From Glandiceps talaboti (Eukaryota > Hemichordata > Enteropneusta > Spengelidae): a DNA stretch of 64,000 bases. Below the pieces are notes generated by a model, which was given only the letters and a program-made list of their open reading frames with translations, ran no database searches and was not told the origin of the DNA. A program made the translations under genes and the position numbers. The DNA lies in contig NC_135571.1 in assembly GCF_964340395.1 (NCBI RefSeq), positions 9,074,953-9,138,952 on the forward strand, given 5' to 3'. Positions 1 to 12,971 of the stretch are shown here, one piece after another (position 1 is the first letter of the stretch; every line of letters begins with the position of its first letter).

Positions 1-662
1 TGTGTTGCTACAGATGTTTCTGTTGCTTGTGTTGATGCTTTTGTCGACAGCACACTGTGTTGTGTTTAGTGTATACAAGACTTTAAAATAGTCATTTATA
101 TCAGATACATTGATCTGATATTTCTCCTTTATGTTACATTACTAAATTCCTTCACCAAAATAATCTAAATACCAATAATCTAAATACCATTTTAATAAAC
201 AAGTTACTAGTCTACTTAAACTTAAGTTACCTTCTCTTCTTCTAAATCGGTTGATCTGTGAATGGAAAGATGTAATCTTGAACAAAAATTACGAAAAAAT
301 CAACTGAGAACTCATAGAGCGAGAGATTCAAATGTATATTATCATAGGAGTTGATAAGTAACTGATTTCAGTGCATACACTAGACTGTGCCAAAATAGGT
401 ACATACCCTATGTGCACTAAAATGGAAAGTGACTGATATATCGTGAATATTATATCATTAGATCGAGAACAAATATATTATATCGAGACATTGATACCAA
501 ATTTCAAATGATTGACAGTCAAAAAATGTTCACTGTATGTTTTAGTTTTTAAAATCCATTAGAAATATGGGATATGCAAAAGTTTTCATTTTGATATTTC
601 AAATTTTTGGCTACCCTGTCATGATCGGTATGACCTTTGATTTTGAAAATTTAAATGATTTA
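1..662. other. Non-coding, no gene seen
   Basis: AT-rich sequence with stops in all frames and no recognisable protein similarity. The last bases lead into a TTA target duplication of the element that follows. I see no repeat family or RNA gene here. Confidence 0.5.
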
Positions 663-1390
663 GGGAGCCATCATTATTTACGACCGGGGGGGTTGGAGGA
701 ATTTAGAGGGAGGGTCACTCAAAAACTGGGGAATGAAGGGGGGGGGGGTTACCCGAAAATTGGGGAGTGAAAGGGGGGGGGAGGGCTACTCAAAATTTTA
801 CATGTTAAAATAGCACCAGAAAGCATTCTTTTAGTCCTTGAAATTCAAAAATCTCTGGGACAGGAGGGGGTTTGGCTCCCTGAAACTTTGATTCAGCTAA
901 TACCACCTAATTTCAAAGTTTACCTATGGTACTACTTTTGGGAATAAGCTGCATTCATTGTTACCCCTTCCTCTTGAAATATGCTACATCCATAACATTA
1001 TAACGAAATTCAAATTCAAAATAAAAAGTTTGATATTGTATGTACATGTATGTATGTAATATGTATATATGTATGTATGTATGTATATACGTACATACGT
1101 ATGTATGCATATGTGTATACATGTGTGTGAGTATGTGTGCATATGGTGTTTCAATGGAACACTCAACCTCAATTTGTACATGTATAATGTTTGTAGCACC
1201 ATTAACAGTTAATGAGTTATAATGGTAAAATGGTGGGGGGGGGGGTTATGAAAAAAATTTGTGTCGAGGGGGGGGGTTTACAAAAAAATTTCAAGCCAGG
1301 TGGGGGGGGGGGGGTTCACTCAAATTAGGGGGATTTTCGAAAGAATTCCCCTGGAACCCCCCCCCCCGGTCGTAAATAATGACGACTCCC
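663..1390. mobile_element. Harbinger-like MITE with TTA target duplication
   Basis: The ends are imperfect terminal inverted repeats. GGGAGCCATCATTATTTACG at the left matches the reverse complement of the right end with two mismatches over about 30 bases, continuing into CGACC plus a G-run. TTA lies directly outside both ends (660-662 and 1391-1393). A 3-bp TTA/TAA duplication with G-rich termini is typical of PIF/Harbinger elements, and the 728-bp size with no transposase ORF makes it non-autonomous. The inside is G-rich on one strand, with several runs of 9-13 G, and holds a TGTA-type microsatellite near 1040-1135. The superfamily assignment is an inference from ends and duplication only. 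Confidence 0.65.
1040..1136. repeat. Imperfect TGTA/TATG microsatellite
   Basis: Interrupted runs of TATG and TGTA inside the MITE. The open frames here on both strands (Tyr/Val/Cys and His/Tyr/Thr rich) are simple-repeat artefacts. Confidence 0.8.
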
Positions 1391-2395
<1,005 letters not shown>

Positions 2396-2647
2396 ATTCC
2401 TAGAAGGTTTAAGGTCATGCAATTTCATACAGAGACGGTCACATAATAACGACTGTAAAGTTCCACAGCTTTGACAATGCCATGAGCGAAAAGTACTAAT
2501 CACTGGTATGCACACTATTTCAGAATAACCGCGATGACAAATTTAAAGTCTCAAATAAATAAACACTGAATATAGAAAACTAATTTCAGTAGTACGATTA
2601 TATACATGTAAACTTGTTGTTTTTATACCAAGGTACTGTTACAGTAG

Positions 2648-2650
2648 TTT

Positions 2651-2705
<55 letters not shown>

Positions 2706-2751
2706 TATTTATTTGTTTATTATTTATCTATTTATTTATCTATCTATCTAT

Positions 2752-2782
<31 letters not shown>

Positions 2783-2786
2783 TTTT
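2648..2786. repeat. (TTTA)n microsatellite
   Basis: TTTA repeats with a few TATC and TTG interruptions in the middle. The hydrophobic open frame over it is a repeat artefact. Confidence 0.9.
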
Positions 2787-3574
2787 TCATAGCGGGTAAA
2801 AAAGGGCAATCTACACTATATACAAATTTCCTTACCGGCCCGAATATATTATACGTATGTATATGCCAGCGTGAGAGTGTCCGACAACTTGATATTTTCT
2901 TGCTTGACAGCCGAATATCGACTTGAATATATTAGATAAAATTTGGTCATGATATCGTACAGAATTGTGCCAAAAATGAAATCAATTTTAGTGAACATTT
3001 CTATGAATGCACTAGTAACACTCACCTAATTTCAAAGTAATCATTCGTAATTCTATAATTTCCTGGAAGCTCAAATAAATGACATTTTTAGGACGTTCGT
3101 AGAAACGTAAACGATCATTGCTCATGCGTGATACGTATCGTCCCTGCTATTGTCTCTATCTCACCTTGCTAAGGTCAACTATTTCCGTCTGTAAAAAACG
3201 TTGAGTTCAGTATTGTTTACACTACTAAAAAGTCCAGCACACTGCGTTTAATGTGTTCCTGAAATCCGAATTGTGTGCTAATCAATTACAGCCGGGGTTC
3301 AATAAATAACGACATTATATTCTATGAGGAAGTGGACCGGACCACGTACGGTCTTCTCGTTTCCACAAACGACACTTTAATACCAAACCAGTCGTATATG
3401 CAACCACCCATACATTTTACCACCTTTAAATCTGTATTGCGTTATATTATAATTTATATATTTGAAAATGTTAAAAATCTTCAAATAGCATCATTGATGA
3501 CATGATAGACATTAAGCTTACACCCTAAATGTGTATGGTAAACTGCTGGAAGCAATCAGACAAAATAATTTTAA
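2787..3574. other. Non-coding, no gene seen
   Basis: Mixed sequence with more CpG than the left flank. There is one 76-codon frame (from 3275) with no domain I recognise and no splice or codon pattern that argues for a gene. Confidence 0.45.
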
Positions 3575-3850
3575 AAATTGCGTGTTTCTGATAATACCCG
3601 ACCTACCCTAGTTTAAGCCACCGACCCTAACAATTTTAAAAACATTTTAAAACAAAAGAAATTCTTTGTCTTCTTGACCTTCAGACACATATGTTTTTTT
3701 TCCCCAGTGATGTCTGTACATATTTCATCAAACTATCACAGAAGGGTACATTTTGACCACCATTTCTTTTATTTTTGGGTCGAAGCAATAAATAATTAAA
3801 AAGATGAAATAAAATAAAAACCCGACCTACCTACCCTATTTTCTGAGGTC
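3575..3850 (-). repeat. Interspersed repeat, copy 1
   Basis: Aligns along its whole length, in reverse orientation, with 8428-8745. Shared landmarks are CCGACCTACCTACCC, TTTGTCTTCTTGACCTTC, TACATATTTCATCAAACT and GTCGAAGCAATA. The copies differ by many substitutions and short indels, so they are old. No ends or target duplications were identified, so the family type is unknown. Confidence 0.7.
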
Positions 3851-4665
3851 GTGTTGTTATAGGAAACTCACCGGTTTTTTTCTCGTCTAATTGTACGCTA
3901 GATTCACGATGTATGTGTACAGTACATCGTCGTAAACCACAGCCTCTTTTACGGCACCGTCTAAGAGGCTTCATTTCGCAGTGTCGTGGGAGAAACAATA
4001 GCTCTGGTTTGCGAGAACGGTACAGTATCACAATGCGACAGATAATCTCGTCACGCCCTTTCGGCCCTCTGCATTGCCCATAGCCACTGTTGTCTAACAG
4101 GATGTCTGTTCCTCCCGGGTGATCGGAACAAAAACAAATGTCACACAACGTGATGGAAATAGAGGTAAATAAAGACATCTAGCCGCTTTCAACACATCAG
4201 ATTTTAATCAGATTGGTTCCTCCCCTCTGTATACTTTCCACAGAATTGAAATTGTTGTTTTATCAGCAAAGGTCGAGTATTCTCAATTCAAAAATAACCG
4301 TGTCAATGGATAAATTGGTATGTTGTAAATACAGTAGACTTGTACAAACTGTAATAACAAGTTAATGGCTTACTTATAAGCGTATAATTATGAAAAATCG
4401 ATCGCGCAATCTATATCTATATCTGAGTACCGCGTACTTCCTAGTACTAGTAGTAGTATAGCATAATTTATCTCTCGCTGATCGAGCTGTTTATTGAAGT
4501 ACAGGTATAGCAAATTATTTCATGAAAATAACAAATTCCTGTGAAATACCTGTAAATACGGTGTGGTTAGTCTACAGATTTGGTGCTCCCCGACATTATA
4601 ATTTTCTGGTCGCAAATCCACCTACGACTCCAAAAACACAAGTGTTTTGTTTGCATTTGCTTTTG
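3851..4665. other. Non-coding, no gene seen
   Basis: Contains a 115-codon minus-strand frame (3831-4178) rich in Cys and Arg that overlaps the repeat edge. I recognise no domain in it and do not call it a gene. Confidence 0.4.

Positions 4666-4720
<55 letters not shown>
4666..4720. repeat. (AAC)18 microsatellite
   Basis: A pure trinucleotide run. It produces poly-Asn and poly-Val frames that I reject as genes. Confidence 0.95.
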
Positions 4721-5005
4721 TAGGTAGACGTTAGTTGCCTCTGTTGATTTACCAAAATTTTATTTCGAAAGAGAATTATACATGCATACGAAGTTAGACG
4801 TCAACAGAAAGACACTATTTGTGAGCACAGACGGCAAAATACAATATAATATTACTATATAACACGGGACCCATAGAGTATATAACAAACAGTGTACGTG
4901 ACTTACCTTCAGTTATTGTCGTTTTCTGTCCACAAAATAATGTATATGGTTAGTATCTACGTTGTTGTAACAAATTTGTTGTACGTGTAATAGGGCTTCA
5001 GGTAG

Positions 5006-5092
5006 TATAAAGGAGACGCAAGTTCACTCAGTCGTTTAGTTTGTAATAGTGTTGATCGTCGATACACCACCACGTACTGCTACGCAGGTATG
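5006..5092 (+). promoter_or_regulatory. Possible TATA/Inr promoter and 5' UTR exon
   Basis: TATAAAG at 5006-5012 is followed about 24 bases later by TCAGTC (A at 5030), which matches an initiator. A donor-like CAG/GTATGA lies at 5085-5092. Together they could be a first non-coding exon (about 5030-5087) for the + strand gene that starts coding at 16268. The TATA-initiator spacing is shorter than ideal, and no transcript evidence exists. Such short motifs occur by chance. Confidence 0.18.
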
Positions 5093-5878
5093 ATCAGTAT
5101 GCAACAATATTTCTTAGACTTATACGTCTAATACAAGACAACGTACGTTGGTCTATTGTATTCTGAGTTTCTACGAAATGGCCAATGTTGTCTCAGTGTT
5201 TTGATAGGTCAGCAGAACCAGAACGATATGATATCCATATATATGTGTTTTTGAGAAGCATATACGCGTTAGTACAAAAATATAAATTTACATATTGTGC
5301 AGTTTTTCTACAGAAATGAAGGAATTTCTCTTTCACTTTAGTTTCAACAGAAAAGGCAACCTTTGACCTCAGCGAAACAATAGCACGATCCGTACGTGAC
5401 AGAACTTCTTTCTATAATAGTATAAATAGACACCACCACACACTTTGAAAATATTTGATAAGTCGTCAACATTTGAGATGTATAGGTGCTTATCGTCAGC
5501 AAGGGAGTCACGTGACGTGTTGTGTAAATAAGTGTTTTTGACCGTAGTCGATTTTCCTGTTCCAAGATGCATTGCGTGAGGCGATGTCGCTTATGTGATA
5601 TCCTTTGGGTTTGTATAGTTACTCTTTGCTACACTTGAAATAACGTTTTCATCATGACACGATGCAAAGACATGTTGACCTCTTTAATTGAGGGATTTTA
5701 CAGACTAAGCGCTAACTGTGACAGAAAGCATTTATTAATAAATCAAGAGTACAGTCACGTGACGACCAGACACGTACACACTCTGTGTGTAATATCAGTT
5801 ATGGCGTTGTACGATAGTATGTGGAGGCGCACGGTTCATCAGGTCCATGTATAGCATTGTCACTGGGGATAGCAAGCG
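5093..5878. other. Non-coding, no gene seen
   Basis: CpG-containing unique-looking sequence. The short open frames on both strands have no recognisable content. Confidence 0.4.
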
Positions 5879-5879
5879 T

Positions 5880-5970
5880 GTAATTGATTGATCAATCGAT
5901 CGATCTAGTGATTGATTGATTGATTGAATGGTTACTTGGTTGAATGATTGATCGATTGAATGATTATTTT
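5880..5970. repeat. GATT/GATC-rich simple repeat
   Basis: Imperfect TTGATTGA and ATCGATCGATC tracts. A simple-sequence patch without coding potential. Confidence 0.6.
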
Positions 5971-6017
5971 TTGTGGTGAAATAAAATTTATTTGTGCGTG
6001 ATATTGATCAATTGACT

Positions 6018-6053
6018 CATAGACCCTCCGCCACAGTTGGTGGAGGGTCTATG
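6018..6053. repeat. 16-bp hairpin (CATAGACCCTCC arms)
   Basis: The arms pair over 16 positions with one G-T type mismatch around a 4-base CAGT loop. One arm (GGTGGAGGGTCTATGA) recurs near 55394-55409, which suggests a tiny dispersed fold-back family, not a terminator. Confidence 0.6.
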
Positions 6054-8427
6054 ATTGATTGATTTTTGTGTTGATATGAATCCCCCCCCTTCTTTTCCTG
6101 GCTTGTTTCAGAGTTTTCTCTCTATCAGATACATATAATTCTCTCTTTATTGATTGACTAAATAAAGACATCTTGACCATTCTTCTCCTCTTATCTAAAT
6201 TAAAACATCCCTATAAGTTAAATCTCATAATTACCAGGGGAGCAGTTACAACGATACTTTGCTTTATCCTTCTGTCTTCTCGTAGATTATCACACCACAC
6301 AAACACTCAATAATGTGTAAACTCGTATAAAAGTTAGATAGATACAGATACGAAATTTGCATTTCAACGTGTAATGTGTGTATGTGTGTAGCAGCAAAAA
6401 TCTAAAAAATGTATCCTTTACTGAAGGAATTCAGTTTACATCTAGTTTTCTAATGTTGACGTGTAATTCAAATAGTAGGATTAGCGGCCTTAAACCCAAA
6501 CTAGCTGTAACTGTGGTATTATTTTTTCGATGTCAATAGATAGTATATTCACTGAAAATTCTTAAAACATCAATTAATGGATATTGTACATGTTAATTAG
6601 ATGTCTATAAATCGTACAGTAATAAGTTGAAGTCGTGATTCATTGGGTACTAAATTTTGGGCACGGACCCCAAAATCAACTTGATTGGATATATATATTG
6701 TACCATGGAAGTATAAGGGGAGATCTCCCCATATACCTCCATCATCATTGTACCATATGTGTATTGTTACACAAGTACCGTATGTTTACCCATATACGGG
6801 CCTACTCGTGTAGTTCACCATCAGGTCATTTGCTTTTGATTCAATATAACTCAGTGTTCAGAGTGTATGACCATGGAATGTATTGGCTAAGGATTATGAA
6901 CGCCTGTTTGAGGTATTGTACTAATGACAGTTGCCGACTAAGTATTTCTGGTCTTCGTTAACAAGATTAACGTTCGTTAGCTGCAATAATTCACAGACAA
7001 TTAAGAAATAGTTTTGATTTTGAGGTGGATTTATCTTCAGTTTTTGAGTTTTCTCATTCCGTTATAATTCCTGCTAGTGCAATGGCAAATAGACAAACCG
7101 AAATTGGGTCGGTGATACTTTCATGGGTGGATTTTTCTATTAATTAAGTCTTACCTACCCAAAAATCGGACATTTCCTAACCCCGACATTAATAATTACG
7201 GAGCCTTCAAAATCCAATAAATATTCGAAGTCGAGGCACCCCAATCCTGTCAAAATCAGGAAAAGTAGCAACCGACATTTTACTTAGTAGTAGTAAAGAC
7301 AAAGGGCGGCAAGGACATAAACAAGACTTTCACAATCCTTCTTCCCTAATAGTAATATTATGAGTATAAGCTTGTCTGTGGTATAAGAAATTAGGCCTAT
7401 ATCTTACAAAACAGTTTTAAAAGAATTTTTGTTTAATTACAGTGCGATTCCAGATTCCGGGGTTTCAATGCTACCACTGCCGAAAGCACATCAGGCCAAC
7501 CACGCACGACGGCCAACCACTAGCTTCTTCAACTCAAAGCAACTCTACATGGAGTGCGACCTCTATAGGTTTCGCGTGCGCACTAAATTAGCCTTTGACC
7601 TGTGGTATCGCAATGACGTCACGTTCAAAGGTGCAGTGCACTGCATGGTGGAACGCGAAGTCTCCAGCTACATACAGGAACAAGAATTCGCCATTTTGTG
7701 ACAATTTGTGTATGTGTTGGCAAAAACTTTGGGTAAAATAGCAATAACAATCCTGTATTTGACAAGAGAAGTTGACAAGAAGAAATGCTATGTTCAAAAA
7801 TGTGATGTGAGTGTTCTAACTTTTCTTGTGTACGTGTACAACTACAAGAAGTTGAAGAAACTGAACAGTACTACTACCAGTCAAATTGGCGAGCTGCTGG
7901 CCCCTCACTACTGCCTCCAATTTCCAAACTACAGCTAGCTTCGACACGTGACTGTTAGGTAAGTTTAATGTTATACTCTTACTGTAAGTATTATTTAGGG
8001 AATTTATTTTGGCTTGAGCATGGAATTATAACCATACTTCATGCCTAGACCGCTTTCGAGAGTAAATCCTACTTGCACGCGCACAGTGCAATGTTAATGT
8101 TGCAGACGTCGTGTCGGGATTCGATTCTGACGTCTCAAAATTGAAAACTAAACGTAAATAGTAAATTGTACCGATAGATCAAACGAGAACCTGCCTACTT
8201 CAGCACAGTGCTGGCTTCCCCAGAGACAAATTAATTAACAGCCTAATGTAATAGGTCAATTTTGCAAAATTCTAGCATGCAGAAATTTGTGTATTTTATA
8301 ATGTCCACATGCATGCAAGTAAAAATAGATAGAAGTTTGCAAGTTAGTAGGCATGGGGGGGGGGAGGGGGGTAATATCAAGCAGATCTGGATAGATAAGG
8401 CGAACAAAATAATTGTGTGGTTCCAAT
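6054..8427. other. Non-coding, no gene seen
   Basis: No recognisable gene. There are short frames near 6635-6961, 7429-7701 and 7708-7938, each without a domain or convincing splice context. A G-run (8355-8371, broken by one A) lies near the right edge. Confidence 0.4.
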
Positions 8428-8745
8428 GGCCTCAGAGAATTGGGTAAGTAGGTCGGAATTTTATTTTATATCATCTTTTTTTAATTGTTTTTATTTTTGA
8501 AAAATATTGCTTCGACTCAAAACAATACAAAATGTCGGTCAGAATATACCCGTTTTGTGATAGTTTGATGAAATATGTACAGGTATCATTGGGGAAAGAA
8601 AACTGATGTGCATGAAGGTCAAGAAGACAAAGAGTTTCTTTTCTTTTTGTAAGAAATGTGTAACAAAATGTTTTGGGTTCGACTTGATTTAAACTAGGGT
8701 CGGTCAGGTTATCAGACACAAACTTTTTATTTTATTTTGCCTTTT
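8428..8745 (+). repeat. Interspersed repeat, copy 2
   Basis: Inverted homologue of 3575-3850. The minus-strand frame over it (8471-8719) is within the repeat and is not a gene. The two copies could be two independent insertions or the diverged ends of one larger element of about 5 kb. Nothing between them decides this. Confidence 0.7.
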
Positions 8746-8915
8746 TAGTGTTGTGAGTTTTCATGACACAATCATTCAAATGTACATGTATAATGTCGTG
8801 GGTATAAAAACTACTATTTTTTTCAAATGTGTTCAACCTGGCCTGGTTAAATAGTATGTTTACTGTCCGTGTCAATGTCATGTGTTTCTATAAAAAGCAA
8901 TAAGTTCTGGTTAGT

Positions 8916-9339
8916 TAGCATTTGTTGTGATTTTGAGGGGTTTTTCTTATGTTTTGTGCTTTTTTTTTCATTCTGATGTTTAACTGGAAGCAAACACTAT
9001 TCCAGTAATGTTAACACAAATAGATGAGATCACGCTGAAAAATGAGTGAGCTGTCAAGGTACTACCCATTTCAAAATGCTGCATGTGTTGCTACGTTTGC
9101 CGATTTTCATGGACTTGGGGTACCTTTGAACATTGTTGGAGTTAGGAACTCTCAGATTTTTTGACATGAAGGCATAATTTAACAGAAAAATCCTTCCAAC
9201 TTTGCAATTCAGATCTGAATGGCTTCCGTTTATTTGTGTTAACGTTACAGGAATTGTAGTGTTTGCTTCCAGTTAAACATCAGAATGAAAAAAAAGCACA
9301 AAACAGAACAAAATACCCACAAAATTACAACAAACGCTA
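8916..9339. mobile_element. Fold-back element, ~100-bp inverted arms
   Basis: The left arm starts TAGCATTTGTTGTGATTTTG and the right arm ends CAAAATTACAACAAACGCTA. The arms stay similar inward through AACTGGAAGCAAACACTA and its complement. No target duplication is obvious. About 90 bases of its right half (9171-9262) are repeated directly at 9379-9463, so part of the element was duplicated beside it. Confidence 0.6.
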
Positions 9340-9378
9340 CAATAAATGCAGCTAGGTTCTGATGTATACAGGCATATA

Positions 9379-9463
9379 GGCATAATTTAGCAGAAAAATC
9401 CTCCCAACTTTGCAGTTCAGACTGAATGGCTTCCCTCCATCTATTTGCGTTACATTACAGGTA
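9379..9463. repeat. Partial direct duplicate of the fold-back element
   Basis: From GGCATAATTTAGCAG to TACAGGTATTGTAG it follows 9171-9262 with scattered substitutions, about 208 bases downstream. Confidence 0.6.
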
Positions 9464-9479
9464 TTGTAGCACAAAACAC

Positions 9480-10464
9480 AAGGAAATATAGGGTTGGAGT
9501 CCAATACAAAACACCATAACATAAGAATAGTTGGCCCAGTAAAATTATTTGTAATAAATAGGCCTGATGCCATTTATCATTAAGTGATTTTCCAAGCGAT
9601 AACTTAGTAGGTTTTAAAAGTCGATAAGCAGACAGAAATTTGCAAGTGTGGTTTGTCAGTGGCGATGCCCTATGTATTACAACACTCATGGTTTGGTTCG
9701 TTTTTGTTATAAAAAATAGAAAGTTTATTGTGTAACTTATCAATAATTTAATACCAGTACTTCAAGTATTATATCTCAATTCAAGTACAAGGGGTGGTTA
9801 AGTTTGAGTAAACATGTATCTAGCTTAATGTATCTTGCTATTTTCGTTTGTCTAGTTTCCTATATGCATCAACTATGATCACTACAATCATCTCCACCGT
9901 ATCATCAAACTGGTTACCCTAGCACAAGAGTCTGTGCTTACCCTCGACAGCTATAGTTTAATGGTATAGGCGAGTTGATATAAATGATAACGTTATCACG
10001 TCCACACGTTTTTTAATCAAAGTCAGCCATACTAATTGAAGATAAATGTCAGAATAAGTAACCAATTACAACTGCCTGTCAGTGTGTGATATATTACTAC
10101 TCTCATGCACTAGCTGTCCTGCCTTTCCCAGCAGGATCTTTAGCTAGATTTTCAGTAACATTTGTCAGTTTGACTACTTGAGAGGATAGTGATCGTAGAG
10201 AACGCTGACAGTATCTAGGAATAGGATCTAGACTATTTTTTCATCTACTTTTAGTACAAAGTACATGTATGTTTTGAGCCTGTTATTGTGCTGTCATGGC
10301 AGCTGCCAACATAGTCATAGTTCCTATATGGTATCGTTACAAATGTATGATTTACAATGTACATGTATGTTTAGTTAGTGACCATGTTGGCATCCAGACT
10401 ACGGTGAACACTCTTCATGATCTACAAACAACAAGTGTTGTATCTTTCATGGGAGCAAATAAAT
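9480..10464. other. Non-coding, no gene seen
   Basis: AT-rich sequence with recurrent GTACATGTATG words. No gene or named repeat recognised. Confidence 0.45.
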
Positions 10465-10640
10465 AACAATGTTGTGGGTTTGTGATTGCACACTGACATT
10501 CAATGATTTACTACTGGTAGTTTAGATACCTACAGGTGTAGATTGAGACCAAATATATAACAATGTGGTTGGTTTGTGATTTCACACTGACATTCAATGA
10601 TTTACTACTGATAGTTCAGATACCTGTGTAGATGAGTAGA
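10465..10640. repeat. Two-copy tandem repeat, 94-bp period
   Basis: AACAATGTTGTGGGTTTGTG at 10465 recurs as AACAATGTGGTTGGTTTGTG at 10559, and the following CACACTGACATTCAATG matches in both. A local duplication just left of the next mobile element. Confidence 0.7.
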
Positions 10641-10685
10641 AAATTTGATTGTGTTGTCACATCAGAGACTGCCACTTATGACCAT

Positions 10686-11189
10686 AGGCACTCGAATCAA
10701 TATGTATGATTTTTAAAAACAATGTATAGTGAATAAGAGAAAGAAGGTGTGAAGCTACGCGAGCCGTATTCACCATTTGAAGTGTTGACCCTGATTACAC
10801 ACTCATTGGCATAATACTGGACGTCCTGGAAAACGACATTTCATCACAACAAATGTTATATAAAGTAATAGTTCTAGCAAATGACTAGCTAAAAGGTATT
10901 AACTAATACTTGTTGTTGCCATCGCTGCATCTGTTGCGTTAAAAATGATATTCTATTTAGATTTCAAATCATATGACCAGCTGTGCTGTTGTCCAATCAG
11001 AAGCCACAAGTGTTTGCTAAAGAAGGTGTAATCGGGGTCAGCAGTTCAAATGGTGAATACGGCTCGCATACCTTCACACCTTCTCTTTTTCACTCTACAT
11101 TTTTTTTTATGGCTCGCATACCTTCACACCTTCTCTTTTTCACTATACATTTTTTTTTTCAATCATACAGATTGATTCGAGTGCCTGTG
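10686..11189. mobile_element. MITE with CTTATGACCAT flanking duplication
   Basis: The inverted arms are AGGCACTCGAATCAAT at the left and ATTGATTCGAGTGCCT at the right. They continue inward through GGTGTGAAG, GCGAGCC, GTATTCACCATTTGAA and CCGATTACAC. CTTATGACCAT lies directly outside on both sides (10675-10685 and 11190-11200) and reads as a target duplication of about 11 bp. That is long for hAT (8) or Mutator-like (9-10) elements, so the superfamily is undecided. In the right arm a block of about 50 bases (GGCTCGCATACCTTCACACC onward) is duplicated in tandem. Confidence 0.65.
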
Positions 11190-11200
11190 CTTATGACCAT

Positions 11201-12142
11201 CAACAAACAAGCCTACTTGTATACATCTCTTTGAATACATTCTTTGTTGAATATATACTTTAAATTACTTGACATTGTATTATAAGTTATTTATTTATTT
11301 TATTTATTTATTTCATGAAATATGAATAAATTTACTAGGACATACATTGTTGAAAATATTTGTAACAATTGGTTCATAGTTATAATGAAGTATTTGAATG
11401 TTGATGAGCATTGATGAAACAAAACATGTATACAGTTGATACCTTGATAGCACTTTGAATGCAATTGATGGGGGGGGGGGGGGGGGGTTGAAATATATTC
11501 TAATTTCTAGGATGTACCTAGTGCCACCAAACACAAGAAATTTGGTTAATATCTGACTAAAAAGGATATAAATTATATTGTAATGACTCCAGACCTGTAT
11601 TTGACAAGGAACCAGTGTGCCCTCTAAAGCCAAATTTTGTTGTGATTTGAAATGATAAAAACGCATTTCTTGTTAGTCACCACATAGTAAGAGATAGGGA
11701 ACACCAAATTTTGGTGCATCACTAGAAATTGCACACTGCATGGAAACAAATCAATATGAAATGGCTCAGCTGAATCATGTCTGCCACTTGAAACTAAACG
11801 AATTTGGTTTGATTTTTTGAATGAGAACGACAAATGGTTTACATCTGATTCAAGTTGTTCATGAACCTTATTGATATGGATTGTCTTGTTATATTGAAAA
11901 ATTAATCATTGATATCAGCACTGTGTAGAATGTTTAGGTACGCAGTGAGGTTTGACAGATGTATGTGTACAGTGCATGGTGTCACCTTGACAACGTTGAC
12001 ATGTAGATATTCAATTTTCTATGGTTGACCTTAGGTGACTTGTGATACTAAATGTGACATGTTTAGTACAACTGAACTATAACTTGGCTTCAATGATGCT
12101 ATAGATGTGGTGTATTATCTGACTGTCTCTGTATGTACGTAC

Positions 12143-12146
<4 letters not shown>
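11201..12146. other. Non-coding, no gene seen
   Basis: Contains an 18-G run at 11470-11487 and a short TTTA patch near 11290. Minus-strand frames at 11313-11833 have no recognisable domain. Confidence 0.45.
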
Positions 12147-12192
<46 letters not shown>

Positions 12193-12206
12193 TAGATGTG
12201 TGTGTT

Positions 12207-12238
<32 letters not shown>

Positions 12239-12258
12239 TGTATGTATGTATACATGTA

Positions 12259-12341
<83 letters not shown>
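12147..12341. repeat. Compound (GT)n/(GTAT)n microsatellite
   Basis: GT runs flank a central GTAT block (about 12208-12264). The Cys/Val and His/Thr frames here are artefacts. Confidence 0.95.
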
Positions 12342-12342
<1 letters not shown>

Positions 12343-12419
12343 TAAATTTACTTTTGTAACTCTAAAACTGCTGGGGTGATTATGATATTCAGTGGGGATT
12401 TTACTTTGGGTGTCTACGT

Positions 12420-12971
12420 AGTCCCCGCCGGACGAAGTCCGGGACGGTGACTTGTGGTTTGGGTTCCGTCTGTCCGGAGCCGTTTCTTGGAGATGCCTGG
12501 ACAGATTTTTTTCAAACTTGGTACAGGGGCAACATACTATGGCATACATATGCACGTCAATTTGTTTCATGATACGGTCCAATATCAATATGGCCGCCTA
12601 GCAGCCATTTTGTTTGCGAATTTTCCCTGTCCAAAGCCATAACTCAGACATGCTTGAATAGATCTCGTTCAAAGTTGGTATTAGGACAGTGTTCTATGAC
12701 ATACATGTGCATATCCATTGTTGTCGTGATACAATCCAATATGGTTGCCTGGCAGCCATTTTGTTTGCAAATTTTCCATGTCCAAAGCCTAACTCAGACA
12801 TGCTTGAACAGATCTCATTCAAAGTTGGTATTAGCAGTGTTTATTCCTCACCCTAAAAACAACCATATGAAGCCAAACAACATTAACCAGGTTTGAAAAT
12901 GACAACATAAACTTCCAGTTCCTTAAAACCCAATCATAGCGAGGGACTCTTGTCATTCTCAATGACTTGTT
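12420..12971. mobile_element. AGTCCCC-ended interspersed repeat, copy 1
   Basis: Homologous end to end with 56589-57232. It begins AGTCCCC with an internal CCGGAC/GTCCGG hairpin. Near the right end AGCGAGGGACT is the approximate inverse of the start. The body holds a repeated module of about 150 bases (CAAAGCCATAACTCAGACAT ... ATGTGCATATCCATTG ... GCAGCCATTTTGTTTGC). It is probably a non-autonomous DNA element. The superfamily is not known. Confidence 0.6.

Noticed and set aside
7429-7701. 90-codon + frame
   Set aside because: No domain and an arbitrary start. Phase with flanking splice-like sites does not extend it into a gene.
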